Source: Epiperipatus broadwayi (Eukaryota > Onychophora > Udeonychophora > Euonychophora > Peripatidae). Taken from it: DNA of 64,000 bases. Position 1 is the first letter of the stretch; every line of letters starts with the position of its first letter. Positions 26,600 to 37,597 of this stretch are shown here, piece by piece. A program made the translations under genes and the position numbers. The notes below the pieces were generated by a model, which worked only from the letters and a program-made list of their open reading frames with translations, was not told the DNA's origin and ran no database searches. Where the stretch lies: positions 10,064,771 through 10,128,770 of the forward strand of contig JAQFVV010000018.1 of the NCBI GenBank assembly GCA_028023455.1, read 5' to 3'.

Positions 26600-29302
26600 C
26601 TAATTGAAAATCCACTGACAAGCAAAGGTCTCTCTAATACTTTTTGGTAAATTTCTAATAATTCAGAAAAATTTTCAATCTCAATATTCCATTTCAAATT
26701 AAGTCTTTTCTAGAATTAAAGATATATCATATGCCTGTGAATGGTGAATTCATGGCTTTTTATGTGCATCATCCTATCTCCATTTAAGTTTTTTAATTTC
26801 TACAGTAAACTCATTAATGCCAGCTAGGCTTGAATTCATTAAATTCTTTCCAATCTTTCAGTGTGTCAATTGAAATCTTTCATTCCAATTTAAATCCAGA
26901 GACAACAATAAAACATTGATATATATCTTTTTTGTTGTTGTTGATGTTATATGGTACAAATAAACTTAATTCTTTGAATTTTATTTATAATAAAATATTT
27001 TAATGAATCTTTATGATGCAAAAAATGACTACATCATCTGCAAAATCTAGATGACTTAAATAATCATGTATTTTTATACCCTTAACTTTCCACTTTAATC
27101 TACAAAATACTTTTTGCAAAACAACTTTGAAATAGAATCACATTGTCATATACCCTTATTAATGTTAACCATATTGGTGTTATCAAGTAATCTAATCACT
27201 ACTATTGCATTTTGATAAATATTATTTAGAATATGACAATATTGTTGGATTATATTCTTAATAATCCAAAGTTTCAATCACTGTGAAAATGCTTTCAGAA
27301 ACAAATGGCTTTTCACAATCTACAAATCCTAAGAATAATGGCACTTTTAAATTCAGCTTGCTCTTTTGATTGGTGTGAGTCCAAATTAATTATAAATGAG
27401 TTGAAATTATCTTGATGAAAATTTTGACTAAAACTAATAGAAGACTGACAGTCTATCATTTCTAATATCTTTTTATCACCTTTTTAAAATATATTATCAT
27501 TGCATTCTTCTAATCATTTGGTCATTTTTATAATTTAGGTATTTCATATATAGTTTTGTCAATGATTTTTCTATATCTTTACTTGCTTCATTTAAGATGT
27601 CAACAATAATTTCATTACTTCATAGAGTTTTTCCTTTCTTTGTAGATTTAGTTTCATGGCTTATTGCTTCATTTAAAATGCTTGGCAATTCAAAAAATGT
27701 AATAATTATAGGAATTACTTTGTTTTATTTTTTTTATTATTACTATATAATTATTTATAAAACTTTTCCACACATTTCATGACGTTGCCCTTTTTTCTAG
27801 TAATAGTTCCATTTATTCTTATTGCTGAAATAACTGTCTTCCAATACCAGAATAATGTTTTATACTTTTGTTATTCTGTTCTAAAGCTTTCCCTGTCATG
27901 ACAAATTCATGATGATATTTTCTTATACCATTATTAATTTTTTTTCTTTTTTTTTTTTGTCATTTTATAAAATTTCAGATATTCTTTATGGACAATGTTA
28001 AATATTTTCATATTATTATTTTTTTCTTTGTACATTTTCTGGACTCATGTGAAAATTTACTGAGAAATTGCTGCTTTTTTGTACTAACTATCATTGTCAT
28101 ATTTCTTAGTAATCAATTATCTTCTTAGTGATTTCAGTCAAATCTGAATCATTTTAAAAGTCTTAATATTTTAAAATGATTAAAAAGTTCTAATTTAAAT
28201 TCAATAGAGAATTTTCAAAAATTAAAAACAACAATTGCTAATAGTGTACTTCTTAATAGTTTTTATCATTCTAATTTCACACCTCATTAATTGATGATTT
28301 GCTGTGTTGAATCTATTAAAAACATTACAATCTTGAAATAAATATTTATGCTAGTCAAAATGTAATTCAAACTTGCTATACCTTTACTTGGATGCTTCCA
28401 TGTCATTTCTATTAGAATTTTTTTCAAAAAAAAAAAATTATAATAAATATTTTTCTTTCGTTTTTTTTTTTAAATTCCACAAGTCTGTTTCCTCTCTCAT
28501 TTCTGTAATCATAATCAAACTTATTCACAGTACTTTCATTTGTATTGTTTCCCCATTCTAGTACATTAAATACTCTGTGAGAATTTTAAAATATTGCTTG
28601 CTATAAACAAAAGTATTTTGTACATCTATGTAAAAATCCTTTACTTCTTCATCACAATGAGAATTTGTTAGGACATATTTGCATTTGGTATCTTCTATCA
28701 AGTTGAATAACTAATCTTGCCCCTGTCTGATCTTTGCAATATTGTTTTCACTTTTTTATCTCTAATGAATCCCACTTCATTTATGCATCTAACATTTGTG
28801 GCTCTGTCATAAAGTATATACCCATTTATCAAATCGTCTTTTCATCTTTTTTTTAACTTCACAAAGTATAATAATATTTAATTTAATATTAAATAGTTCT
28901 TCCACTTCATTTAATCTTCCTTCTCTTGAAAGTAATCTGCAGTTATAGGTAGCTAAATAAAATATCATCACATGACAGTTTGGGTCAACAATTGAGAGAT
29001 TCTTAGTACTTTCCACCTTAGGTCACCAACTGCTGACTTGGCTGATGACTTCATAACCTTCTTGAAATAAGAATCATAATTTAGTTTTACCTATTATAAT
29101 TGAATGTATCTAAAGAAAACCAAACACAAATACATTTATCCTGTTTCTAAGAAAACTGATGTTTTAGTTAAGAACTATCAGGTAACTAAAACTAAGGGGA
29201 AAAACATGATGTTTTTTAACCTTAAACTTAGAAGTAAAAACCCAATAAACTCAACTTTCTGGATGATTTGTATTGGTGAATATATCCACATTCATAAATA
29301 TT
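26600..29302 (-). mobile_element. Old, near full-length RTE copy, heavily decayed
   Basis: Matches copy B in the same orientation along its whole length. The 3' end is AATCCACTGACAAGCAAAGG near 26612. The catalytic block is recognisable as CATCATCTGCAAAATCTAGA near 27035, the palm block near 27310-27350, the PGNDG-like region and linker at about 27540-28200, the endonuclease SDHR region near 28290, and the N-terminal endonuclease block (TYNCRLLSREGRL) near 28900-28960. The 5' leader reaches about 29302. It differs from copies A and B throughout and has many indels. Between about 29100 and 29215 it carries 5' leader sequence absent from A and B but shared with the inverted leader at 62290, so it belongs to a variant subfamily. 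Confidence 0.8.
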
Positions 29303-29304
29303 AA

Positions 29305-31114
29305 ATATTATAAATATTTTTAAAAGGTGATAAAGAAGATATTAGAAATTTCAGACTTATCAGTTTTATAGAAAATTTTTACCAACATAATTACAACTCA
29401 GCTAAAGAAAACTTTGGATTTCAACCAACCAAAAGAATAAGCTGGATTAAGAAGTGGTTTTAGTACAGTCAATCATATCCAAATATTGACAGAAGTTATA
29501 GAAAGTACCAGTGGATATGAGTTGCTATTATGCTTTGGATTTGTAGATTATGAAAAGGCATTTGATTCTATAAGCATTTTTTCAGTGATTAAAACATTGG
29601 ATTATCAAGATATAGACCCAGGATATTGTCATATTCTGAATAATATTTATAAAAATGCAATGGTAACAATTACATTAGGATAATGTAACTAGGAAGGTTA
29701 GCAATGAGAAGGGTGTAAGTCAGGGTGATTCCATAACTCCAAAACTTTTTATAGAAGTTTTGCAGGAAGTATTTTGTGGGTTAAAAAAGGGAAACTAAAG
29801 GAATAAAAGTAAATGGAGATTATTTTAAATCATTTAGATTTTTCATATGATGTGGTTGTTTTTGCAGATAATGCTTCAGAGCTTCAGGAAATGTTGCACT
29901 ATTATAAGATAAAAGTAGGACTAAAAGTAAATGTTAAAAATATAGAGTAATATCAATGGGTTTGCTCAAAAGATGAAAATAAAGATTGATAATGATGAGT
30001 TAGAAGAGGTTGACAAATATAAATACCTTGGTCAGATTATTACTACAGATTGAAACATAATAAATGAAATTAATCACAGAATTAAACTTGGTTGGAGAAA
30101 TAACTTAATATTAAAAGGAAATATAATTAAGTGTTTGGAAAAGAAGGTTTTTTGAGAAATGTGTCTTACCAGTTTGTACTTATAGATCTGAGATTTGATA
30201 CTTAACAGAAGGACAATGCAGAGATTTCAGACCATTTAAAGAAGTATGAAGAGATGCATGTTATAAGAAGAGATCAAAAATGCAATACATAGGTAAGAGA
30301 ACAAACGAGTGTTAGTGACACCATAGAAAGAATTAAGAGACTGATGTGGAGTTGGGCTGGACATATTGCTAAAAGAGATGATAATAGATAGACAGCTGAA
30401 ATCTTAAACTTGATTTGAAGAGATTGTAAAAGATCCAGAAAGAGACCATATGTGCAATGGATGGATGAAATAAGGAAGTGTGCAGAGGTAATGTGGAGAA
30501 GAAGATACATTGAACTTGGAGAGATCTTCATCATGCAGTGGATTGATAATGGGTTGGCAATGATGAATGTACTCAGATTATTACTACAGATTGAAACATA
30601 ATAAATGAAATTAATCACAGAATTAAACTTGGTTGGAGAAATAACTTAATATTAAAAGGAAATATAATTAAGTGTTTGGAAAAGAAGGTTCTTTGAGAAA
30701 TGTGTCTTACCAGTTCGTACTTATAGATCTGAGATTTGATACTTAACAGAAGGACAATGCAGAGATTTCAGACCATTTAAAGAAGTATGAAGAGATGCAT
30801 GTTATAAGAAGAGATCAAAAATGCAATATATAGGTAAGAGAACAAACGAGTGTTAGTGACACCATAGAAAGAATTAAGAGACTGATGTGGAGTTGGGCTG
30901 GACATATTGCTAAAAGAGATGATAATAGATAGGCAGCTGAAATCTTAAACTTGATTTGAAGAGATTGTAAAAGATCCAGAAAGAGACCATATGTGCAATG
31001 GATGGATGAAATAAGGAAGTGTGCAGAGGTAATGTGGAGAAGAAGATACATTGAACTTGGAGAGATCTTCATCATGCAGTGGATTGATAATGGGTTGGCA
31101 ATGATGAATGTACT
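29305..31114 (+). mobile_element. 5'-truncated RTE copy with a 3' tandem duplication
   Basis: Begins inside the reverse transcriptase at AAAAGGTGATAAAGAAGATATT (about 29324) and continues through the palm block (open piece 29486-29683 with GFVDYEKAFDSI), a GVSQGDSITPKLF region, and a catalytic block decayed to FSYDVVVFA. The C-terminal part ends near 30560 in GGATTGATAATGGG. Its start nearly touches the 5' end of the minus-strand copy at 29302, a head-to-head arrangement. The last 541 bp occur twice (see next entry). Stops and indels are frequent. Confidence 0.82.
30033..31114. repeat. Recent tandem duplication, 2 x 541 bp
   Basis: Units 30033-30573 and 30574-31114 are in direct tandem with a period of exactly 541 bp. 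They differ at only a few positions seen by eye (GGTTTTTTGAG against GGTTCTTTGAG, AGTTTGTAC against AGTTCGTAC, CAATACATAG against CAATATATAG, AGATAGACAG against AGATAGGCAG). The duplicated segment is the 3' third of the truncated RTE. The junction is TACTCA|GATTATT, and a TACTCA also closes unit 2. Each unit gives the same spurious antisense open frame (30274-30618 and 30815-31132). Confidence 0.95.
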
Positions 31115-31195
31115 CACATGACATAGACACAAAAAAAATTATCAACATGACAAAATCATATTCATTAAAATATAATTTCTCATAACATTTTTGCT

Positions 31196-32015
31196 ATGAT
31201 TAAAGTTATGGAACATGATAACATAGATCTGGGATATTGTTATATTCTGAAGAATAGTTAATCAAAACACAATAACAATAATTAATCTAAAGATATCGTA
31301 GAATGATTCCATCTCTCTTCAACTTTTACTTTGTAAGCTAAAGCAGAAAAGTGAAGTAAAAATAAATGGAGATTACTTAAATAATCTGGAATTTTCAGAG
31401 GATGCTACTGCTTCATAACTACAGAAAATGTTAGAATTTTTTTTAAAAAAAAAAGTTTAAATATAGTATTAAAATAACTAAACTAATACTCAAGTGGCTT
31501 TCACACAAAAAAATAAAGATTGATAATAATGAATCTAAAACAAAAAAAATAGTAATTATAAAGAGTTGGTGTTAATATAGATGAAAAAATAATAAGTGAA
31601 ATTAAAAATAGAATTGAACTTGGATTTCTTTTGGTAAACTTTATACTAAAATTAAATATGCCTAAATGCTTATTTTTTTAACAAATATATATAAGATCTA
31701 AACACTTAATGAAATAATAATACAGAAAATATTCACCAAAGAGAATTTGAAATAAACAAAAAGGGATTGAAAATAAAATAATATAAAAGAACAAATAAAA
31801 ATCAATTATATCATTAGGGAAATTACAGCTGAAATGAAACTCATCTGGATGCTTTATTAGAAGAGATAAGAAAAATGTATGCAAATTAAATTCTAAACTA
31901 GATCCCAAGAGATTTTAAAATATCTTGAAAAAAAAAAAAATCATGGAGAAGAAAATTTGCCACAATAATGTGACATTCTAGAATAAAATATTAAGAGATC
32001 ATTTTGCAGTGGATC
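31196..32015 (+). mobile_element. Very old RTE fragment
   Basis: Aligns to the reverse transcriptase and C-terminal part of copy A: GATTAAAGTTATGGAACATGA (GVIKALDHQ block), GGGATATTGTTATATTCTGAAGAAT, GGAGATTACTTAAATAATCTGGA (the block before the catalytic pair) and, near the end, GATCATTTTGCAGTGGATCAAT matching the 3' terminus. The catalytic block is destroyed and many parts are missing. It is more diverged than the neighbouring copy, so it is an older insertion. Confidence 0.65.
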
Positions 32016-34916
32016 AATATTTGAAAATAATATCTTTGCTTATTTTTCTGTGGTTTTTAGCAAATTATTTAGTCTTCTTTTTTTCAGAAACTGTTATTTC
32101 TATAACTTCTTTTCTAAGTGTAATGTTAATAAGAGATGTCTTTATTATATTATGGAATACTTGTATATATAAAAGTTGTCAATGTTGCATCATCATTTAA
32201 CATTGCTCAAAATAATGACTGAATAATAATAGACAATGATAAAAGTTTTTGCAACAAAATAAGTGTTATGGGCTGAAAATTCACAAAATAACACAGTTTC
32301 ACACAAAAAAAAAAAAAAAATGTATTTTAAAAATATGATAGCCATTTTCTTATCACTATCACCATTAACAGTCATTCATAAAAAATTATGGTCAATGGCT
32401 AAAACTGACAAAGAAAAATATAAAGAATAAAAAAAAATTAGAATCAGAACTGCTCAACATTAAAATGCATAAACATGCAATCACAGTCATGTCAAAACAT
32501 AGCCAATAACATGAGGCTCATACAGACAGAGTCCTATATCAATCTAAATGATTGAAGACAATAAAAGATAACAGAAAATGGAGAATAATAATAATTAATT
32601 TAGTTATAAATGTTAGTGAAAATTATTAGTTATTAGGTTTTAAAAAATTATAGTTTTCATTCAAGTGAAAATTATTAGTTATTAGGTTTTAAAAAATTAT
32701 AGTTTTCATTCAACTATAATCAATCATACATATTATTTATTATGCTAAATAAGAATTATTTAAATAAAAATTGAAAAATAATATATATAATATCATGTAA
32801 ATAATTCAGTAATCAAGAAACTAAAAAAAAAAGTAATCTTGAAAAAAATAATTTATTTCAAATTTTTTAAAATTATTAATGTAAATAAACTTTTGAAAAA
32901 CTTGCCAGCGTAAAATATGGTATAAAGATGTATATTATGCATCTCAATGATATAAAGAATTTATTAAAGTTTATGGTGTAGATTCAATATAAAAATTCTA
33001 GAATAAATTAAGAAATGAAAAATCATATCAATGATGATCATGATCAAGTGATATTCCATATTTATCATAATTCATCACTTACCATTCAATCTTTCCCATA
33101 ACATAAAAAGAGCACATTTATTTATTGATAAATCATTTCATACCATATACACATGTATTATAGATTATTTGCTATTATTATCAATATATTTATTTGTAAT
33201 TTTTTTTTTTAAATGTGGCTTAAGTTTAAAATTATAAGATAAAAAATGATTGAAATATTGATACCATCAGCCACTTGGAAATACAATTCAGTAGCTCTCC
33301 TACAAAAAAAAAATAATCAACTAAAAACAGAGACTACATTTAAAAATAAAAAACTCATGAAGACAGATTGTGAAAGTTTAACCAAGTGAAATAAGCTTCT
33401 CATTGCTGAAAGTGATACTACAAAATATATTCATACTTTTAACAAATTAGAAAAATTATCCTTTACTTAAATTTCTCAAAATAAAAATAAGAATGTGCTT
33501 TTTATTTTAAAGAAAGATTGTGTAAGTTTTCTTGAAGTGTAAGCAATAATGAAAAAAAATATTAATTTATAAAAATGAAAATGCTGGAGTATTTAAAAAT
33601 ATTAATAACCATTCATTACTAGTTATTTAGAAATCTAATTATTAAAAAAAAAAAAAACCCCTAGGTAATGTTAAAAAGGAATCTACTTTCTAAGCTTTTT
33701 TCAAATTTGAAAGTAAAAATTCAATCTTAAATATAAAATTACTATTACAAGTTTTATCTCCAAAAAAAATCACCAATTTTCTAAGAGTGCTATAAAATTT
33801 GAATGTAAAATTGCTATCAAAGTTACAAATAAAAAGACAAGATGACATTTAATTGTTTTGTATGTTTTAATATTAAAACAAAAAAAAAAATGTTAATGTA
33901 TTTTTTAAATTTATAATTGTTTTATGATGCATGATGATGATAATGTAAAACCTTAACTTGTGATTATTTTTATCCATATCATTCTTTATAATTTAATATA
34001 AATATATTATTAATAATTATATACCATTTAGGCACTATAACTTTATTGAGCTAAAGACCTAATTAAATATTATTAACATTATTCCTATGAAAATTTGTTT
34101 CTCTTTTAGTTCCTCACATATTCATTCATCATTCTATTTCTTTAGAAATAATGAATTCACCATTTATTATAATTAAACATTTATCTGTTTAATCTTTAAA
34201 GATTAAAAAAAAAAAGTTAAAAACTAATTCATTAAAAAAAACAATATTTTTTACAAGTATTACTTAGATAAAAATATCAGATTTTGTAAATAATTTTAAA
34301 ACCTTAAAAGTGAAAAACTGCATATTGATAAAATAATTTATTTCATATTTATAATGTATATAGCATAGCAAAAACTGAATTCTACATGACTGACATAATA
34401 AAAATCACAAATGACTGTCTGAAAATGATAAACTTTTCAAATTTACAGTATCAGTGTGAAATTACTATATATTATATCATAAATTGCATTTTATATTCAA
34501 AACTACATATAAAAAAGAAATAAAGAATAATGAGCTCAGCATTCATAGATCCATGATATTTCCATTGGTGACAATGGTTACATCATTCAGATTAAACTAA
34601 GAGCTATGTCCTTCAGTTAAGAGAATCTTATCAGTCACTTTCCAATTAATTCTGGATAACTAACTATATGGATTGGTTATGAACCAGCTCCCTGAAAAAT
34701 CTAGCTTTTGCTTAGGAAATAATCAGTTCCCTTAAAAAATTATAAACTTCACCCAGATTTCAACTCTAGATCAGGAGCATGGTAAATGAATTACATAATT
34801 TAAGTAATCTGTATGTGGAATTTGATATACAAATTGGAAGCTTTGGCTACTATAATAAGATTTTGATATTTCAATCCCTGAATTTTCAGGAGCATATACT
34901 ATTAATACAAGCAATA
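32016..34916. other. A+T-rich spacer with a small tandem duplication
   Basis: No gene seen. The open frames at 32009-32200 and 32193-32375 lack motifs. A 49-bp tandem repeat (next entry) is the only ordered structure noticed. The segment at about 34600-34770 is less A+T-rich than its flanks but matches nothing I know. Confidence 0.45.
32615..32712. repeat. Perfect tandem duplication, 2 x 49 bp
   Basis: AGTGAAAATTATTAGTTATT..TTTTCATTCA occurs twice head to tail (32615-32663 and 32664-32712) with no difference seen. Most likely a recent replication-slippage event. Confidence 0.95.
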
Positions 34917-35194
<278 letters not shown>

Positions 35195-35463
35195 TAATTT
35201 AAATTATAAAATTAAATTTGATATTTGTATATTATTCTTTTTAATCACTTCTATTTCATGTTAATATGTATATGTACATGTGTCTGTATATTTATCAAAG
35301 ATGTGTGTATATCAGATATTTATGGTTGTTGAAATAGTTATTACATTAAATAATCGATTTTTGTAATTTTGATTGTTTTACTTTTTTAGTTGAATAATTG
35401 AAAAGAAAAAATTAATAATTTTTATTAATTATTCATTAGACTTGAGATTATCCATTTAATAAA
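35195..35463. other. A+T-rich spacer
   Basis: No feature recognised between the (TTA)n tract and the inverted-repeat element. Confidence 0.5.
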
Positions 35464-36052
35464 TAATATTTCTGTAGTGTAATTTTCACAACACAACTCA
35501 CACACAAGGTAGGGACTGGTTTCTATTTGCTTTTACCATCTTGTAGAGGGTATGATCATAAATATATGTCCAAAGACATGTGAAAAAAATGTATAATCCC
35601 CAAGATGCACATTTTGTACAGAACCAGCAATCATCAGTTTGTCCATACTACAACCTCTTACTCATGTCTTTATCATTGCTCAGGATATATAGATAATCAA
35701 TTATTGCACATTTCATGAAGAACCTGCACTCATCGGTTGGTCCAGATTACAACCTCTTACACATATCTTTATCCTTATTCAGGATATATAGTTAGCCAAT
35801 TACAGCAATTGGCAGTAATTGGCTATCTATTTATCCTGAACAATGATAAAGATATGTGTGAGAGGTTGTGTTCTGGACCAACTGATGCTGATTCTGCACA
35901 AAATATGTATTTGGGAGATCATATATCTTTTTCAGAATGTCTTTGGTCATATGTTTATGATTACACCCCTTTACAAAGTGTTAAAAGCAGACAGAAAACA
36001 GTCCCTCCCTTGCAATGAATGATGTAGTGAAAATTACACTACAGAAATATTA
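35464..36052. mobile_element. 589-bp foldback element with internal direct repeats
   Basis: Perfect 26-bp terminal inverted repeats (35464-35489 and 36027-36052) begin TAATATTTCTGTAGTG. The homology continues inward so that almost the whole element is an imperfect palindrome: GGTAGGGACTGGTTTCT on the left pairs with the complement of AGAAAACAGTCCCTCCC on the right. In addition, two direct copies of about 97 bp lie in the left half (from about 35619 and 35716), each with GGTTGGTCCA-, ACAACCTCTTAC- and CAGGATATATAG-like blocks. A third inverted copy lies at about 35810-35905. The outer TA could be a TA target duplication as in Tc1/mariner-related MITEs, but this is not proven. There is no transposase. 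The frame 35737-36018 is a by-product of the palindrome. Confidence 0.82.
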
Positions 36053-37367
36053 CTCATTAAAAAGAAAAAAAAACTTGGAATGAGACATGTAAAAAAGATT
36101 TAACACTGATTATAATATGCACATATAACAAATGATGGTATTATTATCATTTTTATTCTTCCAACTGATCATTCTGGATAGTTATACAGTATTTTCTTTT
36201 TGTTTGTCAGTATCTTCTTATTAGCTGATAAGTTCTACCTAACTCATGTGAAAAGAAAAAAAAAATTTAAAAAGATGTTTGATAATTAATTAAATGACAG
36301 CTTAAGCATCCTGGAATAGGATTTCAAATGATTCAATTCTCTATTTAAAAAAGTAAAGACAGATTAACTAAAATTTCAACCTGATAACATCTCTTTTTTT
36401 AATGAAAATTAAATTCTGAATTACGATATGTGTTCAATTTAAAATTCTCCCAGAATAATAACTAAAATACAAATCAAGAAAAAAAGTTACTGTTTCATAA
36501 TGCCAATCATGGAATAAAGAAAACTTTACCTAGGGACCTATCTTACATTTAACATATCACAATGGATTTAGATATATTATCTACTATAAAAATAAAAATC
36601 ATCAGCAAAGTTTATATAATGATATAAAATGTTTCTCTGTAATTAAATTGCTGGCAAAAATTAAACAAAAGCTATTATAAACGAGTAGTTTTAATTCAAC
36701 TGTCAGTGCAATTATATATATATATATGCATAAGAATTGAAAATGATCATTATATTTGCTTTCTATCAGATAATTTTATAAAACACATTAATTTATTTAT
36801 TATTGCTCTTTGGATCCCAAAATTCTAATATATTTGATTATGAAATATTTCATTCTACTTGAACATTATCAAAAATCAATACAATGTAAGGTTACTATAA
36901 ATTTATTTTTATTATTTATCAAAAATGTTTAAAGAAAACAATTTCTCACCATATTAATAATATTTTAGTAATATATAATGTAATCACAATTATAAAGAAA
37001 AAATATCTTATTTTTATATTTTATTAAATAAAGTTAAGATATTCTAAGTCTTTGAGTTTATTTATATTAATGTTAAAAAAAATGTATTAAAATATGTAAA
37101 GAACATTTTATTTAATGATTTAACTTAAATAAAGAATAATTTAATATTTGACAAAATTTTAAGATATTAAATGCTCTAAAACAAGTAATAAGTGTGCATT
37201 AAAAAAATTATTAAAAATATGTAAAGCATCTAAAAATTGTTACAGCTTTAAATATTATGAAAAGTATGTATGTGCCAGCATATTTAACCTAAAATTATAT
37301 TTAAAATTTTGATTTATATTCTTATATTGCTATTTATTTCAGTTGTAATAATTTTATTAAAGTTGTA
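36053..37367. other. A+T-rich spacer, nothing recognised
   Basis: No gene, RNA gene or repeat end identified. Contains only short AT tracts and A runs. Confidence 0.5.
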
Positions 37368-37597
37368 AATTAAAATTACCCCAAATCCAAAATTCAACCA
37401 GACCAGCAAAAAAATAATAGTTTTTTAATATTAAGGGTGGAAAGTTGTGGGTAATGTTTAATATTATATATATTGTGTAGTTTTTGTAGTTCTATACACT
37501 TGAGAAATCTGCTTGTAGCAGTGAAACTTTTGGTTGTGTTTTAATATTATTTTTTTTGCTGGTCTGGTTGAATTTTGGATTTGGGATAATTTTAATT
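37368..37597. mobile_element. 230-bp MITE with about 50-bp inverted repeats
   Basis: The ends are reverse complements over about 50 bp: left AATTAAAATTACCCCAAATC.., right the complement with ATCCC for ACCCC and one extra A in the A run. The shared core includes CAACCAGACCAGC. The unique centre of about 130 bp has no frame. The flanks are GTTGTA on the left and ATACAT on the right. TA is present on both sides but not at the same offset, so the target duplication is unresolved. A non-autonomous DNA transposon fits best; the superfamily is unknown. Confidence 0.8.

Noticed and set aside
30274-31132. Two similar frames, 114 and 105 codons, on the minus strand
   Set aside because: Antisense shadows of the duplicated RTE C-terminal part; their similarity comes from the 541-bp tandem duplication.
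35737-36018. 93-codon frame
   Set aside because: Runs through the palindromic foldback element; no family motif.
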